Assembly (NCBI GenBank): GCA_027069645.1
Contig: JALXEI010000233.1
Span: 1-14,254, forward strand
Origin: Hyphomicrobiales bacterium
GTDB lineage: Bacteria > Pseudomonadota > Alphaproteobacteria > Rhizobiales > JAKIUO01
Length of the DNA: 14,254 nt
Reading direction: 5' to 3'
Shown here piece after piece: positions 10,201 to 14,254 of the stretch. Made by a program: the position numbers and the translations under genes. Under the pieces are notes generated by a model that saw nothing but the letters and a program-made list of their open reading frames with translations, did not search any database and was not told where the DNA came from. Position 1 is the first letter of the stretch, and each line of letters opens with the position of its first letter.

Positions 10201-10878
10201 AATCTCGAAGGGCGCTATGAAAAGGGCAGCAACGGTACCCGCAAAACCCTGCTGACGCGCAATGTGGTCACCGCCGATCTCAGCCGCGATCTGCGTTTGC
10301 TGACGCGCTTCAACGGTTCCTGGTCGGATGCCTCGCAAGGGGCCTTCTATGATGCCAACTATGTTGAGGGCGTGGCGGCTTTCGCCTGGCGTCCGGTGGA
10401 CAATGACCGTTTCAATGCGCTGTTCAAATATACCTTTTTTATGGATCTGCCAACGGCCGGTCAGCTTACCGATAACGGGACCCTTGCCGACTATGCCCAG
10501 CGTTCGCATGTGCTGGCCATTGATGCCAGCTATGATCTTCTGCCGATGCTGACCGTTGGCGGCAAATATGCCCTGCGGGTCGGATCATTGAAGGATAATC
10601 GTATTGGCGGCAGCTGGTTTGACAGTACGGCACAGCTCGGTATTGCCCGTCTCGATCTGCATATTGTGCATGACTGGGATCTGGTGCTGGAAGGGCGCGT
10701 TCTCGATCTGAAAGAGGCGAAAGACCGCAAATATGGTGCTCTTGCTGCGGCCTATTATCATATCAATGACAATGTGAAGATCGGGGCCGGTTACAACTTT
10801 GCCGACTTCTCGGACGATCTCACCGATCTTGACTATAATCACAAGGGCTGGATGATCAATATTCTGGGCAAGTTCTGA
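7282..10878 (+). CDS. Outer-membrane beta-barrel protein, partner of the giant repeat protein
   Basis: The 1,198-residue product starts with a signal peptide: Lys2, a hydrophobic core over residues 7-16, and likely cleavage after ADA at residue 22. Residues about 50-300 look like periplasmic beta-sandwich sequence ending at an IPDQDWFYVGLADLTIG segment (around 300-316). A conserved-looking block follows at about 389-432, with RLDPEKYYPVYGDDST, TQGKFYVRLEKGDSHVMWG and similar. From roughly residue 340 to the end the sequence alternates polar and aromatic residues in strand-sized pieces (for example TLYLNYRLDTDRTEG) and finishes MINILGKF. A terminal Phe is the usual Bam-dependent outer-membrane barrel signal. 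I see no TonB box or typical TonB-receptor plug, so I do not call it a siderophore receptor. The start overlaps the stop of the preceding gene. From memory, similar barrels sit beside DUF11 repeat proteins in other proteobacteria. Export or anchoring of the repeat protein is my inference; the exact function is unknown. Confidence 0.85.
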   Translation: MKQFSTALMLAAMVITPSLADARDGKTIETKKVITKRAPANSERQAHGGNSHVSTVRGGCKARTAPALPFAISVDGEQLDTGAISGEEGAARCTDRALERADIRIRFDAGEQQRALNIDAAVSDVRDSREVRFSVYSNYSAFIERAEIRLFKTSDSTTQKPVAVVKAPVYGTTAWKPGKLQEKSLNYVLRVYGRNGRFDETRPRQLALDMVRKDSRWNPFMVYGKNNIAIENIHVAGGMVTVDGRNIRPDQVVRVLDYEVPVDLRGTFAFRQILPSGPHDIVVSVRDGKGDVAEFTRSLTIPDQDWFYVGLADLTIGRNSSKGDVKIVRADAKDEFKNRVYANGRLAFYLKGKIRGDVLLTAAADTREQPVRDLFSNFTSKDPRYLLRRLDPEKYYPVYGDDSTLKEDAPTQGKFYVRLEKGDSHVMWGNFHTTINGTDFMQFRRGLYGGKLKWVSEQTTKWGEKRARVDLFAAEPGSVGARDEFRGTGGSLYYLRRQDITQGSERVWIEVRDRDTGLVLKTTPLKAETDYDMNYLQGRLTLTVPLPSTSDDQNLIRTGSLSGHRQYVIVTYEYTPGLTRTSDLSAGGRASAWVNDHVQIGASGYRQDGSVNGQKAGGVDATLRYMPGTYIKGEWARSKGVGTGSNLSQDGGYTFLAQRAGGQIANAGRIEAAADFAELFPGYEGRLHGYWQQKQKGFSSPGHLTGSTDEAVEAGVTLIAPLDHEKRSNIRAKGSHRRGATETLEAIEVSVDRKLGTHWTLSGGVRADRRDLHHGATAGKEGYGHRVDLAVRAEYRPEVIEGVAPWMIYGFGQGTVSKHSTRRANHRGGAGGEVQLTERIRAKGEASGGTGGFGALAGVEYKVDDNTTLYLNYRLDTDRTEGDVNGRYGVLTTGGRTRFTDNLSVFAEERYYHGNGPTGLATAFGLDYAFYDHWNFGFNAEFGDLSDPVLGDLDRKAGGVTLGYSRTGFKYVSNLEGRYEKGSNGTRKTLLTRNVVTADLSRDLRLLTRFNGSWSDASQGAFYDANYVEGVAAFAWRPVDNDRFNALFKYTFFMDLPTAGQLTDNGTLADYAQRSHVLAIDASYDLLPMLTVGGKYALRVGSLKDNRIGGSWFDSTAQLGIARLDLHIVHDWDLVLEGRVLDLKEAKDRKYGALAAAYYHINDNVKIGAGYNFADFSDDLTDLDYNHKGWMINILGKF

Positions 10879-10893
10879 TCCACGAAATGCAAA

Positions 10894-10923
10894 AAGAAAG
10901 ACCTGTATATTTTGTCAGGTTTG
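10894..10923 (+). terminator. Weak candidate hairpin after the beta-barrel gene
   Basis: About 20 bases after the stop codon, ACCTG (10901-10905) can pair with CAGGT (10916-10920) around a 10-base loop, extended by a G-T and an A-T pair. An A-rich stretch precedes it and only three T's follow. This is weak for an intrinsic terminator; the stronger palindrome at 10938 may do the job instead. Confidence 0.3.
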
Positions 10924-10937
10924 TAAACCACCCTGCT

Positions 10938-10963
10938 CCCCGGCCTTGAGCCGGGGTCCAGGG
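10938..10963. repeat. REP-like palindrome, copy A
   Basis: CCCCGGC (10938-10944) and GCCGGGG (10950-10956) form a seven-base-pair stem around CTTGA, followed by TCCAGGG. Read on the minus strand the unit begins CCCTGGACCCCGG, a form I know as a common interspersed intergenic repeat in alphaproteobacteria. It lies between convergent genes, 60 bases after the barrel stop, and could serve as a terminator or mRNA 3' stabiliser. Confidence 0.65.
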
Positions 10964-11020
10964 ACACAAATGATATGCTTTTGTTTTTGCTCATTTTCTC
11001 AACGTACACCCTGTTTGGCG

Positions 11021-11057
11021 CCCTGGATCCCGGATCGGCGCTATCGCTTGTCCGGGA
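11021..11057. repeat. REP-like palindrome, copy B (opposite orientation)
   Basis: CCCTGGATCCCGG (11021-11033) matches the reverse complement of 10951-10963 at 12 of 13 positions, so this is an inverted, diverged copy of palindrome A. Its own stem is TCCCGGA (11028-11034) with TCCGGGA (11051-11057). The longer loop contains a small inner GCG/CGC pair. It lies 54 bases past the stop of the dehydrogenase gene on its downstream side, so it could end or protect that transcript. Confidence 0.6.
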
Positions 11058-11110
11058 AGCGGAACGGCCTGCGGGCACAACACATGTGGGTCAGTTTTTA
11101 CTTGTCGGCA

Positions 11111-12307
11111 TCACAGGCAGTGATCAAGGATGTGGGTGATCTCGTCTTCATTGAGCACCAGCGGATTGGTTTTCATGCTTGAGGGGCTGATATTTTCAAT
11201 GATGCGCGGATAGTCCTGCCGTGTGACGCCAAAGGCGGAGAGGCGCGGCAGTTGCAGCCCTTTGGTCCAGTCGTCGATGACCTCGCCGAGCGCGATCAGG
11301 GCGGCATATTTGTCAAGGCGCGGATCATCAAGCAGCAACTGCCCGGTTTCGGCATATTTGACAAGGGCAGGGCTGTCGGGGGCGCGCTCATTAAGAGCGG
11401 CGATATTGACTTTTGTCGCCGCGCCCACCAGCAGGCCGCAGCAAATGCCGTGCGGGATGGGAAAAAAGGCCCCGAGCGGCGAGGCCAGCCCGTGTACGGA
11501 ACCAAGCCCGGTCTGCGCCAGGGTGATACCGGATAAAAGCGAGGCCAGCGCCATATTGTAGCGTGCTGCCGCATCCTCGCCCCTGCTTTCGTAAAGATAG
11601 GAGAGCCCGTCGCGAACGGCCATCAGGCCACGCATGGCAATGGCATCGGTCATCGGGTTGGCGCGTGTTGAAACAAGGCTTTCGAGCAATTGCGTAAAGG
11701 CATCCATGCCATTACCGGCGATCACTTCGGGCGGGCAGGTGGCGAGCAGGTCCGGGTCGACAACGGCCCATCGGGCGACCAGCGCATCATCGCGAAAGCT
11801 CTTCTTGAAGCCCTCCTGGCCCTGTCTCGACAACACCGCGTTTCGGGTCGCTTCCGAGCCTGTCCCAGCGGTTGTCGGTACGGCAATAAACGGTGTGGCC
11901 GGGCCCTTGTAGGGGTGTTCCGGCCCCACGCCCTCCAGATGATCCATGACGCTGTTTTGCGGGATCAGCAGCCCGGCAATGGCCTTGGCCTCATCCAGCA
12001 CCGAGCCGCCGCCAATACCGATCACCACATCAATCTTTTCGTCTGAAAGCGTTGCAACCTTTTCATCTACCTGTTCGGGGGAGGGTTCACCCGCTTCACG
12101 TTGCATATGGGTGAAGGCCAGACCGTGTTGCCTGAAAGCCTTTTGAAGGTTGCTCCAGGCTTTGGTGTCCACAAAGCTTTTGTGGCCGGTCAGCACCAGC
12201 GCATGAGAACCAAAACCGGCGACCAGTTCCGGGACCCGGGCAAGGACACCGGCCCCGAATTCGATCCGCGGCAGGCGGCCAATGGAAAAGGCGGGCAGGT
12301 TGATCAT
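11111..12307 (-). CDS. Iron-type (group III) alcohol dehydrogenase family protein
   Basis: From the ATG at 12307 the product has 398 residues, the usual length of the family. Family members are cytoplasmic NAD(P)-dependent oxidoreductases acting on alcohols and aldehydes. Counting from a TTG one codon upstream, the N-terminal dinucleotide-binding half carries GIGGGSVLDEAKAIA (98-112) and TTAGTGSEATR (146-156). The helical metal-binding half carries GNGMDAFTQLLES (199-211) and GSVHGLASPLGAFFPIPHG (270-288). By comparison with FucO, the expected metal ligands are Asp203, position 207, His273 and His287. Position 207 is Gln here, where FucO has His, so metal binding may differ or this may be a subfamily with Gln. 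The start shares one base with the stop of the 48-residue gene upstream (TGATG) and has no clear ribosome binding site of its own, which suggests coupled translation. The substrate cannot be read from the sequence. Confidence 0.93.
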   Translation of the reverse strand: MINLPAFSIGRLPRIEFGAGVLARVPELVAGFGSHALVLTGHKSFVDTKAWSNLQKAFRQHGLAFTHMQREAGEPSPEQVDEKVATLSDEKIDVVIGIGGGSVLDEAKAIAGLLIPQNSVMDHLEGVGPEHPYKGPATPFIAVPTTAGTGSEATRNAVLSRQGQEGFKKSFRDDALVARWAVVDPDLLATCPPEVIAGNGMDAFTQLLESLVSTRANPMTDAIAMRGLMAVRDGLSYLYESRGEDAAARYNMALASLLSGITLAQTGLGSVHGLASPLGAFFPIPHGICCGLLVGAATKVNIAALNERAPDSPALVKYAETGQLLLDDPRLDKYAALIALGEVIDDWTKGLQLPRLSAFGVTRQDYPRIIENISPSSMKTNPLVLNEDEITHILDHCL

Positions 12308-12453
12308 CAATACATATACCAGTAAACAAAACCGGCGGAAATCACCGACAGCAAAGCCAGCTTGATCCCGCCGAGCACCAGCACACGACGCATCATGGCG
12401 CTGGTCTCTTCCCTGTGTTTGCGCTGCAATTCACGCTGTTCGTTTTCGTCCAT
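12307..12453 (-). CDS. Small single-span membrane protein (48 aa), coupled to the dehydrogenase
   Basis: The frame encodes 48 residues, beginning MDENEQRELQRKHREE and ending VYWYMY. The first 23 residues are highly charged and probably a short amphipathic helix; residues about 24-46 (VLVLGGIKLALLSVISAGFVYW) form one hydrophobic span interrupted by a Lys. With Arg22-Arg23 just before the span, the positive-inside rule places the N-terminus in the cytoplasm. AGGA lies seven bases before the ATG. The TGA stop overlaps the dehydrogenase ATG by one base, a classic coupling arrangement that supports this being a real gene. The secreted-protein gene ends 41 bases upstream, so all three may share one transcript. 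I recognise no family and propose no specific function. Confidence 0.7.
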   Translation of the reverse strand: MDENEQRELQRKHREETSAMMRRVLVLGGIKLALLSVISAGFVYWYMY

Positions 12454-12494
12454 CTGTTATCCTGTCGTTTTCTCAATTCGAACCGAGGCTGCCG

Positions 12495-12854
12495 TTACCA
12501 GGCGCAGATCCTGAAGTCGGTTCCGACCCAGCAGGCACCGTCCCTGCGGGATCGTCTCGCGGTTCCATAGCGTGAATTGATGCCCCCGGCGGTCAGCCCG
12601 CGGACATCGGCTGTTCCGCGCGATATTATGGTTACGGATATGATCGAGATACCGGGGATGAATTTTCCCGATTTTCCGGCGGACAGGTAAAAGGAGCCGT
12701 TCCGTTCGGCTGAAAACTGACATGTTCCCTTATATTGTATCTCTCCGTCGGATTTGATCAGGCAATAAGCCTGCTTTGCATGAGCCGGTGCGGCGAGGCC
12801 GGAAACCAGCCATAATAAAACAGTGAAACAGCCTGTTGCAGATTTCAAACGCAT
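12495..12854 (-). CDS. Small secreted four-cysteine protein of unknown function
   Basis: The 119-residue product has a clear signal peptide: Arg2 and Lys4, a hydrophobic core TVLLWLVSGLAA (11-22), and cleavage expected after AHA at residue 26. The mature part is about 93 residues with four cysteines, Cys31, Cys45, Cys108 and Cys117, enough for two disulfides in the periplasm or outside the cell. The N-terminal mature part reads YCLIKSDGEIQYKGTCQF. The C-terminal part is compact and rich in Gly and Arg and ends DGACWVGTDFRICAW, which looks like a conserved functional end. No lipobox follows the core. GGGAG lies 10 bases before the ATG (12854). It is the first gene of the minus-strand group leading to the small membrane protein and the dehydrogenase, although its link to them is only positional. 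I do not recognise a named family. Confidence 0.8.
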   Translation of the reverse strand: MRLKSATGCFTVLLWLVSGLAAPAHAKQAYCLIKSDGEIQYKGTCQFSAERNGSFYLSAGKSGKFIPGISIISVTIISRGTADVRGLTAGGINSRYGTARRSRRDGACWVGTDFRICAW

Positions 12855-12893
12855 AAAACAGTCTCCCGATTCAACAAAAGCCCCGCTGACCGG

Positions 12894-12912
12894 TTTCGTT
12901 ATGTAAACGAAA
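12894..12912. promoter_or_regulatory. Palindrome upstream of the secreted-protein gene (candidate operator)
   Basis: TTTCGTT (12894-12900) and AACGAAA (12906-12912) form a perfect seven-base inverted repeat around ATGTA. It ends 39 bases before the ATG of the secreted-protein gene, where an operator or 5' leader stem would sit. A weak minus-strand promoter candidate overlaps it: a TTGCTG-like -35 near 12929-12924 and ACATAA near 12906-12901. There is no poly-T tail, so a terminator is unlikely. Which regulator would bind is unknown. Confidence 0.35.
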
Positions 12913-13032
12913 ACAGTTTACCAGCAAGGCACCCCGATGGCCATATATCCCTGTGTTTTTTTGCATAACGGGCGGTCTTGCCTGTAGCGGCTGCGGCCCA
13001 TTTTGATTTGCTCCTTATTGTCCGGCCCCTCC

Positions 13033-13080
13033 GGGACGCAGAGCGTCCCTGCACACATTCCCGGGCAGAGCCCGGGAACG
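13033..13080. repeat. 48-bp twin-hairpin repeat, left copy
   Basis: It has two perfect hairpins in a row, both with an AGA loop. The first is GGGACGC-AGA-GCGTCCC (13033-13049). The second has nine-base arms, TTCCCGGGC (13058-13066) with GCCCGGGAA (13070-13078). The 48 bases match the reverse complement of 13546-13593 at 45 positions. The repeat ends eight bases past the stop of the peptidase-like gene, so its hairpins probably also end that transcript. Similar double-hairpin intergenic repeats occur in many proteobacterial genomes. Confidence 0.85.
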
Positions 13081-13088
13081 AGATGAAA

Positions 13089-13511
13089 TCAATCGATGTT
13101 GTCTAGAATTATTGCATAGGCACCACCCAACAATCCGTTTGCTCGTTCATCGTATATGTCGATACCAGCATCGAATGCTTCTTCAACTAAAAATGTGTTG
13201 TGCCATTTTGATTTTTTCTCAACAAAAACCTTTTGTGGCATATCGTGGAACTGATCTCCGGTAATGTCGATAACTAAATCTTCATATTGCAACCAAGCGT
13301 GTGAAGAATCGTTTCGTTTTGCACGTATAAAAGTTAAACTTTTAAAGCCGTGGTCCTGGAGGTATTTTGAAAGAAGAAGAGAAGCATCACCACACGAGCC
13401 GTTTGGAAAATCTTGTAGTGATATTAGCTGATGTGAGAGATCTAAACATTCCATAGCAAGTCTGAATTTAAGACAAAGCTCACGCACGTGCTGGATTTGT
13501 TCTAAGTCCAT
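13089..13511 (-). CDS. Putative papain/transglutaminase-fold Cys-His-Asp protein, AT-rich
   Basis: From the ATG at 13511 the product has 140 residues; a TTG three codons upstream (13520) is an alternative start, and neither has a strong ribosome binding site. Counting from the TTG, the sequence holds NGSCGDASLLL (Cys43), SSHAWLQ (His74) and VIDITGDQF (Asp85). The order Cys, then His, then Asp, with Cys at the head of a helix and His and Asp on strands, is that of transglutaminase-like and papain-like enzymes, including arylamine N-acetyltransferases and McjB-type leader peptidases. The protein is small and has no signal peptide or membrane span, so it should be cytoplasmic. Hand-counted G+C is about 39% over 13141-13500 against about 60% in the dehydrogenase gene, and codons such as TTA, AGA and AAA are frequent. 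It lies between two 48-bp inverted repeats. Foreign origin is likely; peptidase, amidase or acyltransferase activity is a guess from the triad. Confidence 0.75.
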   Translation of the reverse strand: MDLEQIQHVRELCLKFRLAMECLDLSHQLISLQDFPNGSCGDASLLLSKYLQDHGFKSLTFIRAKRNDSSHAWLQYEDLVIDITGDQFHDMPQKVFVEKKSKWHNTFLVEEAFDAGIDIYDERANGLLGGAYAIILDNID

Positions 13512-13545
13512 CAATATCAATTTCTTCAGTCTTTGCGTTATGCAT

Positions 13546-13593
13546 CGTTCCCGGGCTCTGCCTGGGAATGGGTGCGGGGACGCTCTGCGTCCC
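13546..13593. repeat. 48-bp twin-hairpin repeat, right copy (inverted)
   Basis: This is the inverted partner of 13033-13080, with three differences in 48 bases. Its hairpins are TTCCCGGGC / GCCTGGGAA (13548-13568, one G-T pair) and GGGACGC-TCT-GCGTCCC (13577-13593). It lies 11 bases beyond the parE stop codon, where it could also terminate parE transcription, and 34 bases upstream of the ATG of the AT-rich gene. Confidence 0.85.
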
Positions 13594-13604
13594 GAAACAC
13601 CGCG

Positions 13605-14254
13605 TCAAATATCCAGCGACTCCGCGTCGGCAAATTCGGCGTTGGCCTGAATAAACCGGAACCGTGCTTCGGGTTTGTTGCCCATCAGTTGCTGCACGGT
13701 TTCAGAGGTTTCCTCGCGTTCCTCTTCATCGACCTGCACTTGCAGCAATGTGCGTTTGCCCGGCAGCATGGTGGTTTCCTTGAGCTGGCTGGCCATCATT
13801 TCGCCAAGGCCCTTGAAGCGGCCAATGTCGATTTTGCCCTTGCCTTTGAACTCGGTCGCCAGCAGCTCGTCCTTGTGCGCGTCATCGCGGGCATAAAGCG
13901 TTTTGCTGCCCTGGGTGATGCGGTAGAGCGGTGGCACGGCGACGAACAGATGGCCCTGATCAATGAGCTTTGGCATTTGCCGATAAAAGAAGGTGATGAG
14001 CAGCGAGGCGATATGCGCCCCGTCAACGTCAGCATCGGTCATGATGATGATGCGCTCGTAACGCAAATCCTTTTCGTCATAGGAACTGCCGACCCCGCAG
14101 CCCAGCGCCAGCGTCAGGTCACTCAAAAGCTGGTTGGCGGAGATTTTGGCGCTTGAGGCGTTGGCGACATTGAGGATTTTACCGCGCAGGGGCAAAATGG
14201 CCTGGTTCTTTCGGTTGCGCGCCTGCTTGGCCGAGCCGCCCGCCGAATCGCCCT
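13605..14254 (-). CDS. parE: DNA topoisomerase IV subunit B, C-terminal part (gene runs off the window)
   Basis: The frame is open to the right edge, where the first complete codons read GDSAGGSAKQAR, the start of the TOPRIM domain with the conserved (E)GDSAGG motif. Next come LPLRGKILNV, the metal-binding IIIMTDADVDGAHIASLL, then RITQGSKTLYARDD and GRFKGLGEMMASQLKETTM, ending with MGNKPEARFRFIQ near the C-terminus. The short spacing before LRYERIIIMTDADVD (ALGCGVGSSYDEKD) and the LYARDDAHKDELL stretch fit ParE rather than GyrB. ParE joins ParC in the cytoplasm as topoisomerase IV, which separates daughter chromosomes using ATP; this part contributes the TOPRIM and C-terminal dimer regions. 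The ATPase half lies outside the window. Downstream, after 11 bases, comes the right twin-hairpin repeat, a likely terminator. Confidence 0.95.
   Translation of the reverse strand, partial: GDSAGGSAKQARNRKNQAILPLRGKILNVANASSAKISANQLLSDLTLALGCGVGSSYDEKDLRYERIIIMTDADVDGAHIASLLITFFYRQMPKLIDQGHLFVAVPPLYRITQGSKTLYARDDAHKDELLATEFKGKGKIDIGRFKGLGEMMASQLKETTMLPGKRTLLQVQVDEEEREETSETVQQLMGNKPEARFRFIQANAEFADAESLDI

Larger units (their letters stand above)
13033..13593. mobile_element. Putative cassette: AT-rich gene between 48-bp inverted repeats
   Basis: The 561-bp unit consists of two near-identical inverted repeats enclosing 465 bp that hold one low-GC gene. The sharp change in base composition at both repeats suggests the gene arrived as a unit or that the repeats mark the breakpoints. 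There is no transposase, and I find no obvious target-site duplication next to the outer ends, so movement would have to be in trans or by recombination between repeats. The alternative is two copies of a common REP-like repeat that happen to flank a transferred gene. Confidence 0.45.

Noticed and set aside
7282..10878. TonB-dependent receptor
   Set aside because: The protein is a barrel, but I could not find a TonB box or a typical plug domain, and the N-terminal region and the YGDDST-type block suggest a different family.
12308..12310. TTG as the start of the dehydrogenase
   Set aside because: The ATG immediately after it overlaps the small gene's stop in the usual TGATG form, which is a more plausible start.
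13020..13605. Target-site duplication flanking the inverted-repeat unit
   Set aside because: The bases directly outside the left (CCCCTCC) and right (GAAACAC) repeats do not match, so I do not claim a transposition footprint.
13533..14156. Plus-strand open frame of 207 codons across parE
   Set aside because: It is antisense to clearly conserved TOPRIM sequence and starts inside the twin-hairpin repeat region.
13605..14254. GyrB instead of ParE
   Set aside because: The spacing before the IIIMTDADVDG motif and the RITQGSKTLYARDD stretch fit ParE, and no GyrB-type sequence is seen.

Overview
The window looks like chromosomal DNA from an alphaproteobacterium. The reasons are GC-rich coding sequence (a hand-counted stretch of the alcohol dehydrogenase gene is about 60% G+C), an alphaproteobacterial-looking ParE C-terminus, and intergenic repeats of the CCCTGGA(C/T)CCCGG type that are common in that class. 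I cannot name the genus.

Left half (1-10878, + strand): two genes that almost certainly form one transcription unit. The first, whose 5' end lies outside the window, encodes a giant extracytoplasmic protein of more than 2,400 residues built from DUF11 (conserved repeat) domains and SdrD_B/Cna-B-like beta-sandwich domains. It ends in a short, very basic tail. Its stop overlaps by one base (TAATG) the start of the second gene, which encodes a 1,198-residue protein with a signal peptide and a C-terminal outer-membrane beta-barrel ending in Phe. I infer a surface system: a long modular stalk or adhesin plus an outer-membrane partner that anchors or exports it.

Middle (10879-12854): a pair of opposed REP-like palindromes separates these genes from a convergent minus-strand group. 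In transcription order the group is a small secreted four-cysteine protein, a 48-residue single-span membrane protein, and an iron-type alcohol dehydrogenase. The last two overlap by one base (TGATG), so they are likely translationally coupled.

Right end (12855-14254): after a short regulatory-looking spacer comes a 561-bp unit (13033-13593). Its ends are 48-bp inverted repeats matching at 45 of 48 positions, each made of two hairpins. It encloses a clearly AT-richer gene (about 39% G+C over 13141-13500) for a small protein with a Cys-His-Asp arrangement like papain- or transglutaminase-fold enzymes. This cassette-like insert lies just downstream of the 3' part of parE (topoisomerase IV subunit B), which runs off the right edge.

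The observations most worth a second look are the inverted-repeat-flanked AT-rich gene, the coupled giant protein/barrel pair, and the 48-residue membrane protein coupled to the dehydrogenase.
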